From: Bradyrhizobium sp. BTAi1
GTDB taxonomy: Bacteria > Pseudomonadota > Alphaproteobacteria > Rhizobiales > Xanthobacteraceae
Direction of reading: 5' to 3'
DNA: 64,000 nucleotides
NCBI RefSeq assembly: GCF_000015165.1
Contig: NC_009485.1
Coordinates: 744,001 to 808,000 of the forward strand
The stretch's first letter is position 1. Every line of letters begins with the position of its first letter. Below are positions 22,586-30,630 of this stretch, piece by piece. A program made the translations under genes and the position numbers. The notes below the pieces were generated by a model, which was given only the letters and a program-made list of their open reading frames with translations, had not been told where the DNA came from and did not search any database.

Positions 22586-24124
22586 GTGGGGTCATACAAT
22601 GCGGTGTCATGGTTGCTTGACCGCAATGTCGAGGCGGGCCGTGGCGAGAAGCTCGCCTACACCGACACAATCTCCGAGCTGACCTATCGCGGCCTGCAGC
22701 AGCAGACCTGCCGTGTCGCCAACATGCTGCGACGCCTTGGCGTCCGCCGCGAAGAGCGCGTGGCGATGATCATGCTCGATACGGTTGATTTCCCCGCGGT
22801 GTTTCTCGGCGCGATGCGCGCCGGCATTGTGCCCGTGCCGCTCAATACGCTGCTGACGTCCGAACAATACGCCTATGTGCTTGCGGACTGCCGCGCGCGC
22901 GTGTTGTTCGTCTCCGAGCCGCTCTATCCGGTGGTGAAGGACATCGTCGGGCGGATGCCTGATCTCGACTGCGTGGTCGTCTCCGGCAGCCATGCGCTCG
23001 GCCACAAGCTGCTCGCCGAGGAGCTCGCGCGCGAGAGCGATCAGTTCGACACAGTCGCGACCCATGAGGACGAGCCGGCGTTCTGGCTGTACTCCTCCGG
23101 CTCCACCGGCATGCCGAAAGGCGTCCGCCATCTGCATGGCAATCTCGCTGCGACGGCGGAGACCTATGCCAAGCAGGTGCTTGGCATCCGCGAGAGCGAT
23201 GTCTGCTTTTCCGCAGCCAAACTGTTCTTCGCCTATGGACTCGGCAATGCGCTGACCTTTCCGCTGTCGGTCGGTGCGACCACGATCCTCAACTCTGGGC
23301 GGCCGACGCCGGCGCTGATGTTCAAGCTGCTCAACCGCTACAACCCGACGATCTTTTACGGTGTGCCGACCTTGTTTGCGGCCATGCTGCACGATGAGTC
23401 GCTGCGCCATGAGACGGCCGGCAGCGGCTTGCGCATCTGCACCTCGGCCGGCGAGGCGCTGCCGGAATCCGTCGGTCATGCCTGGAAGGCGCGGTTCGGC
23501 GTCGATATCCTCGACGGCGTCGGTTCGACCGAGCTGCTGCACATTTTCCTCTCTAACGCCCCCGGTGACATCAAATACGGTTCGTCGGGCCGTCCTGTGC
23601 CGGGTTATCAGGTGCGCCTTGTCAACGAGGCCGGCCAGGACGTGCCGGATGGCGAAATCGGCGAGATGCTGGTGCATGCGCCGTCCGCCGGCGAAGGCTA
23701 TTGGAATCAGCGCCACAAGACTCGCGCGACCTTCGAGGGTTATTGGACGCGCACCGGCGACAAATATGTCCGCGACGCCGAGGGGCGCTACACGTTCTGC
23801 GGCCGCTCCGACGACATGTTCAAGGTCTCCGGCATCTGGGTGTCGCCGTTCGAGGTCGAGAGCGCACTGATCACCCATCCCTCGGTGCTCGAAGCGGCCG
23901 TCGTGCCGGAGGCCGATCCGGAAGGGCTGTTGAAGCCGAAGGCCTATGTTGTGCTGAGGCCGAGCGTGGATCGCGAAACGCTGCACGAAGCGCTGAAGGA
24001 GCACGTCAAGCAGAAGATCGGCCCGTGGAAATATCCGCGCTGGATCGAGGTGGTGGACGCGTTGCCGAAGACCGCAACCGGCAAGATCCAGCGCTTCAAG
24101 CTGCGCGAGGGGTCCGGCTCGTAG
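22586..24124 (+). CDS. bclA: Benzoate-CoA ligase
   Basis: A 512-residue class I adenylate-forming enzyme that activates benzoate with ATP and CoA. Motifs in order: phosphate-binding YSSGSTGMPKG, aromatic-pocket AKLFFAYGLGNALTFPLSVG (Ala/Tyr-Gly arrangement of benzoate-CoA ligases), GVGSTELLHIFLSN, hinge GRSDDMFKVSGIWVSP, and catalytic Lys near the end in PKTATGKIQRFKL. It starts at GTG 22586 with a strong GGGGGAGGG ahead. It is the entry step to the box pathway and produces the BoxR inducer. Confidence 0.95.
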   Translation: MGSYNAVSWLLDRNVEAGRGEKLAYTDTISELTYRGLQQQTCRVANMLRRLGVRREERVAMIMLDTVDFPAVFLGAMRAGIVPVPLNTLLTSEQYAYVLADCRARVLFVSEPLYPVVKDIVGRMPDLDCVVVSGSHALGHKLLAEELARESDQFDTVATHEDEPAFWLYSSGSTGMPKGVRHLHGNLAATAETYAKQVLGIRESDVCFSAAKLFFAYGLGNALTFPLSVGATTILNSGRPTPALMFKLLNRYNPTIFYGVPTLFAAMLHDESLRHETAGSGLRICTSAGEALPESVGHAWKARFGVDILDGVGSTELLHIFLSNAPGDIKYGSSGRPVPGYQVRLVNEAGQDVPDGEIGEMLVHAPSAGEGYWNQRHKTRATFEGYWTRTGDKYVRDAEGRYTFCGRSDDMFKVSGIWVSPFEVESALITHPSVLEAAVVPEADPEGLLKPKAYVVLRPSVDRETLHEALKEHVKQKIGPWKYPRWIEVVDALPKTATGKIQRFKLREGSGS

Positions 24125-24146
24125 TTGGCTTCTGCTTGTCGCTGTC

Positions 24147-24228
24147 GTCATGGCCGGGCTTGACCCGGCCATCCATTCCCCTGCGAGGAAGAAAGATGTG
24201 GATGGCCGGGTCAAGCCCGGCCATGACG
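24147..24228. repeat. Palindromic intergenic repeat, family A, copy 3
   Basis: The cleanest copy in the window: GTCATGGCCGGGCTTGACCC at 24147 onward is matched exactly by its complement ending GGTCAAGCCCGGCCATGAC at 24228, with CATCCA/TGGATG also pairing and a loop of about 25 bases. It lies between the benzoate-CoA ligase and the alpha/beta hydrolase, inside the presumed operon. Confidence 0.9.
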
Positions 24229-24244
24229 AAGGAGAGGGCAGCGC

Positions 24245-25048
24245 ATGACGCTCCAGGCCAAGGGCTTTCTCGCCATCAATTCCGCCCAGCTCGAATATCG
24301 CCTGATCGGTCCGCTGCCGTCAGATGCACCATGCATTGTGCTGCTGCATGAAGGCCTCGGCTCCGTCGGCCTGTGGGGCGATTTCCCCGACAAGCTTCAG
24401 CAAGCCACCGGCGCCGCCGTATTTGCCTATTCGCGCGCCGGCTATGGCGCCTCGAGCCCGGTGTCGCTGCCTCGGCCGCTCGATTACATGCAGCGCGAGG
24501 CCTGCGAGGTGCTGCCGGAACTGCTCGACCGGATCGGCCTCCAGCGCGGCCTGCTCGTCGGCCATTCCGACGGCGCCTCCATCGCCGCGATCTATGCCGG
24601 CAGCCACGCCGATCATCGGCTCGACGGCATCGTGCTGATCGCGCCGCATGTCGTCGTCGAGGACGTCTCGGTGTCCTCGATCGCGGCGATCAAGTCCGCC
24701 TACGAGACCACCGAGCTGCGCGCCAAGCTCGGACGCTGGCACAAGGATGTCGACAACGCGTTCTACGGCTGGAACGGCGCCTGGCTGGATCCGGCCTTCC
24801 GCGCCTGGGACATCACCGACGCTCTCGCCTACATCCGCGTGCCGGTCGCCGTGATCCAGGGGATCGATGACCAGTATGGCACCATCCGCCAGGTCGAGAT
24901 CATCCAGGAGGAGTGCTACTGCCCGGTCGAGGTGACCATGCTGCCCAAGACGGGCCATTCCCCGCATCGCGAGGCGCCGGACGCCACCTTGCGCGTCATC
25001 GCCGATTTCGCCGCGGCCACCTTGCCCGCCTCGCTGTCCGGAACATGA
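24245..25048 (+). CDS. Alpha/beta hydrolase of the box cluster
   Basis: A 267-residue alpha/beta-hydrolase-fold protein. The oxyanion-side motif is LLHEGLGS (in place of HGxPGS), the nucleophile elbow is VGHSDGAS, the acid is probably Asp in QGIDDQYG and the base His in KTGHSPHREAPD. Located between bclA and boxC, so a thioesterase or ring-cleavage-product hydrolase of benzoyl-CoA catabolism is plausible. In other box clusters a lactone hydrolase has been proposed at this position; substrate unknown here. Confidence 0.85.
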   Translation: MTLQAKGFLAINSAQLEYRLIGPLPSDAPCIVLLHEGLGSVGLWGDFPDKLQQATGAAVFAYSRAGYGASSPVSLPRPLDYMQREACEVLPELLDRIGLQRGLLVGHSDGASIAAIYAGSHADHRLDGIVLIAPHVVVEDVSVSSIAAIKSAYETTELRAKLGRWHKDVDNAFYGWNGAWLDPAFRAWDITDALAYIRVPVAVIQGIDDQYGTIRQVEIIQEECYCPVEVTMLPKTGHSPHREAPDATLRVIADFAAATLPASLSGT

Positions 25049-25094
25049 AACAAAATGCATGTTTCGGCTTTTTGCGGTGGACGCAGGTCTTAAC

Positions 25095-25109
25095 ATGAAT
25101 TATTGTGCA
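25095..25109 (+). promoter_or_regulatory. Candidate BoxR operator ahead of boxC
   Basis: ATGAATTATTGTGCA, 36 bp before the boxC start, related to the site at 22551. Further TGCA cores occur at 25055-25058 and in this site itself; TGCA half-sites are known in BzdR operators. Confidence 0.45.
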
Positions 25110-25144
25110 TCTTAACGATAAGCCCACCAACGCAAGGGTGACTC

Positions 25145-26833
25145 ATGGCCGGGGAAGACCGCGTGCTCGCGGGAGGCAAGACGTTCATCGATTTCCAGAC
25201 CGATCCCTCCCGCTATCGTCATTGGAAGCTGTCGGTCGACGGCGAGGTGGCGACGCTTGCCATGGATGTCGACGAGAATGGCGGCCTGTTCGAGGGCTAC
25301 CAGCTCAAGCTGAATTCCTATGATCTCGGCGTCGACATCGAGCTCGCCGACGCCGTGCAGCGGCTGCGCTTCGAGCACCCCGAGGTCAAGGTCGTGGTGC
25401 TGCGCTCGGCCAAGCCGCGTGTGTTCTGCGCCGGTGCCAACATCCGCATGCTCGCTGGCGCCACCCATGCCCACAAGGTGAATTTCTGCAAATTCACCAA
25501 CGAGACCCGCAACGGCTTCGAGGATTCATCCGAGAATTCGGGCCAGCGTTTCATCACGGTCGTGAACGGCACCGCGGCCGGCGGCGGCTATGAGCTCGCG
25601 CTCGCCACCGATCACATTATTCTGGCCGATGACGGCTCGTCCTCGGTGTCGTTGCCGGAGGTGCCGCTGCTCGCGGTGCTGCCGGGCACCGGCGGCCTGA
25701 CGCGTGTCGTCGACAAGCGCAAGGTGCGCCGCGATCGCGCGGACGCGTTCTGCACGACGGAGGAGGGCGTCAAGGGTAAGCGCGCCGTGCAATGGCGGCT
25801 GGTCGACGAGATCGCGCCGAACTCCAAGGTCGAGGCCAAGGTGGCCGAGCGCGCCAAGGAGTTTGCGGCCGCTTCCAAGCGCAACGGCAGCGGCAAGGGC
25901 GTCGAGCTTACCCCGCTGAAGCGCGTGATCGACGCCACCAGCGTGCGCTACGGCTTCGTCAACGTCGACATCGACCGCACGGCGCGGATCGCGACCATCA
26001 CCATCGCGGCGCCTGAAGCCGCGCCGCCGGCCGATATCGACGGCATGATCGGGCAGGGCGCTTCGTTCTGGCCGCTGCAGGTCGCGCGCGAGCTGGATGA
26101 TGCCATCCTGCACCTGCGCATCAACGAGCTCGGCATCGCGATGCTGGTGTTCAAGTCGCATGGCGACCGCGCCCAGGTCTTCGCTTATGATGCGTTCCTG
26201 GACGACAACAAGACGCATTGGCTGGTCAACGAGATCCGGCATTACTGGAAGCGCGTGCTCAAGCGCATCGACGTCACGTCGCGCACGCTGGTGACGCTGG
26301 TCGAGCCCGGCTCCTGCTTCGCGGGGACGCTCGCCGAGCTCGTGTTTGCCTCGGACCGCTCCTACATGCTGATCGGCACCATCCAGGGCGACAACCGTCC
26401 GGCGCCGGCGATCGAATTGTCGGCGATGAATTTCGGCCCCTATCCGATGAGCCACGGCCTGACCCGGCTGCAGTCGCGCTTCCTCGACGATCCCAACGGG
26501 CTCGCGCGCGTGCACGAGCAGGTCGGCAAGCCGCTTGAGGCCGAGGAGGCCGAGGAGCTCGGGCTCGTCACCTTCGCGCTCGACGACATCGACTGGGAGG
26601 ACGAGATCCGCGTCTTTCTCGAGGAACGCGCCAGCTTCTCGCCCGACAGTCTCACGGGTCTGGAAGCGAATCTGCGCTTCGCCGGTCCCGAGACGATGGA
26701 ATCGAAGATCTTCGCCCGCCTCACCGCCTGGCAGAACTGGATCTTCCAGCGCCCCAACGCGGTCGGCGAGGAGGGCGCGCTCCGGCGCTACGGCACCGGC
26801 GAGCGGCCGAACTACGATATGACAAGAGTCTGA
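25145..26833 (+). CDS. boxC: Benzoyl-CoA-dihydrodiol lyase BoxC
   Basis: A 562-residue enoyl-CoA-hydratase-superfamily protein made of two related halves. The N-terminal half has the CoA-binding loop KPRVFCAGANIRML and the oxyanion glycine of GTAAGGGYELAL; the C-terminal half has LVEPGSCFAGTLAELVFASDRSY. BoxC opens the ring of 2,3-epoxybenzoyl-CoA, giving 3,4-dehydroadipyl-CoA semialdehyde and formate. ATG 25145 is used. The gene is followed by a family B repeat and then boxB. Confidence 0.96.
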   Translation: MAGEDRVLAGGKTFIDFQTDPSRYRHWKLSVDGEVATLAMDVDENGGLFEGYQLKLNSYDLGVDIELADAVQRLRFEHPEVKVVVLRSAKPRVFCAGANIRMLAGATHAHKVNFCKFTNETRNGFEDSSENSGQRFITVVNGTAAGGGYELALATDHIILADDGSSSVSLPEVPLLAVLPGTGGLTRVVDKRKVRRDRADAFCTTEEGVKGKRAVQWRLVDEIAPNSKVEAKVAERAKEFAAASKRNGSGKGVELTPLKRVIDATSVRYGFVNVDIDRTARIATITIAAPEAAPPADIDGMIGQGASFWPLQVARELDDAILHLRINELGIAMLVFKSHGDRAQVFAYDAFLDDNKTHWLVNEIRHYWKRVLKRIDVTSRTLVTLVEPGSCFAGTLAELVFASDRSYMLIGTIQGDNRPAPAIELSAMNFGPYPMSHGLTRLQSRFLDDPNGLARVHEQVGKPLEAEEAEELGLVTFALDDIDWEDEIRVFLEERASFSPDSLTGLEANLRFAGPETMESKIFARLTAWQNWIFQRPNAVGEEGALRRYGTGERPNYDMTRV

Positions 26834-26847
26834 GCGAGCAGAGAAGA

Positions 26848-26932
26848 GCGAATAGGGAGTAGCGAATAGGGAATGGGGGTGTTGCGAAGCGGGCCGTTGC
26901 TCCATTCGCTACTCGCCATTCGCTATTCGCCC
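26848..26932. repeat. Inverted repeat, family B, copy 1
   Basis: Left arm GCGAATAGGGAGTAGCGAAT from 26848 and right arm CCATTCGCTACTCGCCATTC from 26903, ending CGCTATTCGCC at 26932. Each arm is itself built of two 13-14-bp units (GCGAATAGGGA with spacer). It starts 15 bp after the boxC stop and ends 18 bp before the boxB start. Confidence 0.9.
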
Positions 26933-26949
26933 CGCCAGGGAGCACGGCG

Positions 26950-28401
26950 ATGAATATGAATATCATGAACGTCGACTACAGCACCAAGATCCCCAACAAC
27001 GTGAATTTGGCCGAGGACCGTCAGGTCCTCAAGGCGCTGGAGGGCTGGCATCCCGGCTATGTCGACTGGTGGAACGATATGGGCCCGGAGGGTTTCCAGC
27101 AGTCGCTGGTTTACTTGCGCACGGCCTATTCGGTTGATCCGCGCGGCTGGGCGAAGTTCGACTATGTCAAGATGCCCGATTATCGCTGGGGCATTCTGCT
27201 TGCGCCGCAGGAAGAGAACCGCAAGATCCCGTTCGGCGAGCATTATGGCGAGCCGGCCTGGCAGGAGGTCCCCGGTGAATATCGCGCGCTGATGCGCCGC
27301 CTGATCGTGATCCAGGGCGACACCGAGCCGGCCTCGGTCGAACAGCAGCGCCATCTCGGCAAGACTGCGCCGTCGCTCTACGACATGCGCAATCTGTTCC
27401 AGGTCAATGTCGAGGAGGGCCGTCACCTTTGGGCGATGGTCTATCTGCTGCAGAAATATTTCGGCCGCGACGGCCGCGAGGAGGCCGACGAGCTGTTGCG
27501 CCGCCGCTCGGGTGACGCGGACAGCCCGCGGATGCTCGGCGCCTTCAACGAGAAGACGCCGGACTGGCTGTCCTTCTTCATGTTCACCTACTTCACGGAT
27601 CGCGACGGCAAGATGCAGTTGCACTCGCTCGCGCAGTCCGGCTTCGATCCGCTGTCGCGCACCTGCCGCTTCATGCTCACCGAAGAGGCGCACCACATGT
27701 TCGTCGGCGAGACCGGTGTCGGCCGCGTCATCCAGCGCACGGTCGACGCAATGCGCGCCGCCGGCATCGATGATCCCACCGACATCGCACGCGTGCGCGC
27801 GCTCGGCGTCATCGATCTGCCGACCATCCAGAAGAAGCTGAACCTGCACTACACGCTGTCGCTGGATCTGTTCGGCTCGGAGGTTTCGACCAACGCCGCG
27901 AACGCCTTCAATGCCGGCATCAAGGGGCGCTATCACGAGACCCAGATCCAGGACGATCACCAGCTCAAGAACTCGACCTATCCGGTCCTGAAGTTCGTCG
28001 ATGGCGAGATCAAGCTGGTCGACGAGCCGGCGCTGACCGCGCTCAATATGCGCCTGCGCGATGACTATTCGCAGGACTGCATCAAGGGGCTGCTGCGCTG
28101 GAACAAGATCATCACCACCGCCGGCTACGACTTCCAGCTCAAGCTGCCGCACGTCGCCTTCCACCGCGCCATCGGCGAGTTCAAGGACGTGCATGCGACG
28201 CCCGACGGCATCCTGATCGACGAGGGCACGTGGGCCAAGCGCAAGGGCGACTGGTTGCCCTCGACCGATGACGGCGCCTACATCACCTCGCTGATGAGGC
28301 CCGTCACCGAGATCGGCGAATACGCCTCCTGGATCGCCCCGCCGAAGGTCGGCATCGACAACAAGCCGGGCGATTTCGAATACGTGAAGATCGAGACCTG
28401 A
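26950..28401 (+). CDS. boxB: Benzoyl-CoA 2,3-epoxidase oxygenase subunit BoxB
   Basis: A 483-residue class I di-iron oxygenase that epoxidises benzoyl-CoA. Iron-ligand helices are visible as NLFQVNVEEGRHLWAM and FMLTEEAHHMFVGETG, with DIARVRALGVIDLPTIQKK and KNSTYPVLKFVDGE typical of BoxB. The start ATG 26950 gives MNMNIMNVDYSTKIPNN. Its electron donor BoxA (FAD/iron-sulphur reductase) is normally adjacent but does not appear in this window; the next gene is an unrelated SDR on the other strand. Confidence 0.96.
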   Translation: MNMNIMNVDYSTKIPNNVNLAEDRQVLKALEGWHPGYVDWWNDMGPEGFQQSLVYLRTAYSVDPRGWAKFDYVKMPDYRWGILLAPQEENRKIPFGEHYGEPAWQEVPGEYRALMRRLIVIQGDTEPASVEQQRHLGKTAPSLYDMRNLFQVNVEEGRHLWAMVYLLQKYFGRDGREEADELLRRRSGDADSPRMLGAFNEKTPDWLSFFMFTYFTDRDGKMQLHSLAQSGFDPLSRTCRFMLTEEAHHMFVGETGVGRVIQRTVDAMRAAGIDDPTDIARVRALGVIDLPTIQKKLNLHYTLSLDLFGSEVSTNAANAFNAGIKGRYHETQIQDDHQLKNSTYPVLKFVDGEIKLVDEPALTALNMRLRDDYSQDCIKGLLRWNKIITTAGYDFQLKLPHVAFHRAIGEFKDVHATPDGILIDEGTWAKRKGDWLPSTDDGAYITSLMRPVTEIGEYASWIAPPKVGIDNKPGDFEYVKIET

Positions 28402-28407
28402 TGAGGT

Positions 28408-28482
28408 GCGAATAGGGAGTGGCGAGTAGCGAATAGGGATATGACCTAATCGCTAATCGCTAATCGCTAATCGCTAATCGCC
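28408..28482. repeat. Inverted repeat, family B, copy 2
   Basis: Left arm GCGAATAGGGAGTGGCGAGT from 28408. The right side has become a 7-bp tandem array, CGCTAAT repeated about five times (28447-28482), which still pairs loosely with the left arm. It lies between the convergent stop codons of boxB (28401) and the SDR gene (28488). Confidence 0.85.
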
Positions 28483-28487
28483 CTCTT

Positions 28488-29297
28488 TCAACTATCCCAG
28501 CCCGCACCCGGAATGCCCGGGTTCGCGTAGACGATGCCGCCGTCGACTGCGATCGTATTCCCCACCACGTAGTCGCCCGCGCGCGAAGCGAGGAAGATCG
28601 CGGTGCCGGCCATGTCCTCGTCGGTGCCGATGCGCCCCGCCGGAACGCGCTTGGCGACCTCGTCCTCATGGTCGCGCGCGGCCTTGTTCATGTCCGACTT
28701 GAACGGTCCTGGCGCGATCGCGGTCACCACGATGTGGTCGTGGATCAGCTTCGCCGCCATGCGCCGCGTCAGATGGATCAGCCCCGACTTGCTGGCCGCG
28801 TAGGAATAGGTCTCCAGCGGATTGACGAAGATGCCGTCGATCGAGGCGATGTTGATGACCTTCGCCGGACGCTCCGCGCTCGCGGCTGCACGCAAGGGCG
28901 CTGCCAGCGCCTTGGTCAGGAAGAACGGCGTCTTGACGTTGAGGTTCATCACCTTGTCCCAGCCGCTCTCCGGGAATTCGTCGAAATCCGCGCCCCAGGC
29001 CGCGCCCGCATTGTTGACCAGGATGTCGAGCTTCGGCTCGCGCTGCTTGATCTCCGCCGCCAGCCTATCGATGCCGGCCATCGTCGAGATGTCGATCGGA
29101 AGCGCGATGCATTCGCCGCCATATTCGGCCGTCAGCTGCTTGGCCGTCTCCTCGCACGGGCCGGCCTTGCGCGCGGTGATGTAGACCCGCGCAGCGCCCT
29201 GCGCGAGCAGGCCGGCTGCGATCATCTTGCCGATGCCGCGCGAGCCGCCGGTGACGAGCGCGATGCGCCCATCGAGTGAGAACAGGTTCTTGAGCAT
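28488..29297 (-). CDS. SDR-family oxidoreductase
   Basis: A 269-residue classical short-chain dehydrogenase: cofactor motif TGGSRGIG, structural NNAG, catalytic Ser in NIASIDG, Tyr-x-x-x-Lys in YSYAASKSG, and C-terminal AVDGGIVYANPG. The basic residue in TGGSRGIG and ITARK suggests NADP preference. It converges on boxB but is not obviously part of the box pathway. Substrate unknown. Confidence 0.9.
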   Translation of the reverse strand: MLKNLFSLDGRIALVTGGSRGIGKMIAAGLLAQGAARVYITARKAGPCEETAKQLTAEYGGECIALPIDISTMAGIDRLAAEIKQREPKLDILVNNAGAAWGADFDEFPESGWDKVMNLNVKTPFFLTKALAAPLRAAASAERPAKVINIASIDGIFVNPLETYSYAASKSGLIHLTRRMAAKLIHDHIVVTAIAPGPFKSDMNKAARDHEDEVAKRVPAGRIGTDEDMAGTAIFLASRAGDYVVGNTIAVDGGIVYANPGIPGAGWDS

Positions 29298-29406
29298 GGT
29301 GCCTCCCTTTCTTTATCGGCTGCGCTTGTGGAGGCTGCCTGTCACCACTGTCAAGTGAGACGCAGTCGCGAGAAGACGGGCGCGGTCGTGCTGAACGCTG
29401 GACGGT

Positions 29407-30465
29407 CTAAGCCGCGTCGATGCGGCGGAAGCCGTTCCACATCGCGGTGGCGGCGCCGGAGGTGAGCACCGGCAGCACGCGGGGGTCCTGGTAGTGGCCG
29501 TTCAGCGACACGCGCGACAGCGCCGTGAGGTGATCGGCACTCTCCGGGAAGATCATGCCTGGACGGGTCGTCACAGCGGTCTTGTAGCCGCTCGCCGCGG
29601 CGAGCACGAATTCGCGCGGCCCGGCCGCCGCGCGGTCGCCATAGGGATAGGCCATGTGCAGCACCGGCCGCTGCAATTCGGCCTCGATCCGCGCGCGGCT
29701 CTCGGTGATTTCGCTGCGGGCCATCTCCTCGGTCTGCTTGGCGAGGCTGCAATGGCTCACGGTGTGCGCGCCGATCTCGATGAGCGGCTCGGCGGACAGC
29801 GCGCGCAGCTCGTCCCAGGACAGGCAGAGCTCGCGGCAAATCGCCGCTTCGTCGATGCCGTGCTCGGCGCACAGCGCGCTGATCTCGCGCCGGATGTCAT
29901 GCTCGCTCGGCAGCGAGCGCAGCCAATCGTGCAGGCGCTGGAACGTCGCGCACTTGGCGCTCTGGGTGGACGCGTCGAGCCGGAGCCGCAGGCCACCGAT
30001 CTCGACCTCGATCTGCTGCGCCTTGGCCACCAGGCGTTCCAATGCGACCCACCAGAGCCGTCCGACACCGGCCGCGAAATCGCTGGTCACATAGATCGTG
30101 AAAGGGGCGCCGAAAGCGCGCATGACCGGCAGTGCGAAATCGCGGTTGTCGCGATAGCCGTCGTCGAAGGTGAAGCAGGCGAACCGGCGCGAGAAATCCT
30201 GCGAGACGAGGCGCCGGTGCAGCTCGTCGAGCGTGACGATGTCGATCTCATGGTCGCGCAGATGCGACAGCATCTGGCCCAGGAACTCGGGCGTGACTTC
30301 GAGATGACAGTTCGGCTGGAATTCTGCCGTGCGGCGGGGCCGCACATGATGCAGCGTGTAGATCGCGCCCACGCCGGAGAAAATCGGGCGCAACCAGACA
30401 TGCGCGCCGCTGAGATACAGCGCTTCCAGGCCGGCGCGAATAAAACTTTTGCGAAATCGCCTCAT
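29407..30465 (-). CDS. Polysaccharide deacetylase (NodB-homology) protein
   Basis: A 352-residue protein with a NodB domain: motif 1 CFTFDDGYRDN (catalytic and metal-binding Asp pair), motif 2 IGAHTVSHCSL (metal His pair, HTxSH), and motif 3 MAYPYGDRAA. The N-terminus (FIRAGLEALYLSGAHVWLRP) is not a classic signal peptide and resembles proteins of surface-polysaccharide synthesis. It likely removes acetyl groups from a cell-surface glycan. It is divergent from the OmpA/BON gene. Confidence 0.9.
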   Translation of the reverse strand: MRRFRKSFIRAGLEALYLSGAHVWLRPIFSGVGAIYTLHHVRPRRTAEFQPNCHLEVTPEFLGQMLSHLRDHEIDIVTLDELHRRLVSQDFSRRFACFTFDDGYRDNRDFALPVMRAFGAPFTIYVTSDFAAGVGRLWWVALERLVAKAQQIEVEIGGLRLRLDASTQSAKCATFQRLHDWLRSLPSEHDIRREISALCAEHGIDEAAICRELCLSWDELRALSAEPLIEIGAHTVSHCSLAKQTEEMARSEITESRARIEAELQRPVLHMAYPYGDRAAAGPREFVLAAASGYKTAVTTRPGMIFPESADHLTALSRVSLNGHYQDPRVLPVLTSGAATAMWNGFRRIDAA

Positions 30466-30630
30466 CTGAAATAAGCGGCCCGGTGGGTGGTCGGGACAAC
30501 GTTACCGACAAACCGCTGAAGAAAACCTTAGCCGCGGCCTTACAGGATACCGGAAATCTCGTCTCATTTCGGTTTGACAGGCATGCAAGGGTTTGTTTTC
30601 TCTCTGCTTCCTCGATGCGACGGATGACGA

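Noticed and set aside
26848..28482. Family B repeats and the CGCTAAT array as a CRISPR array
   Set aside because: Units are 7-14 bp, inverted and without unique spacers of constant length; no cas genes are present.
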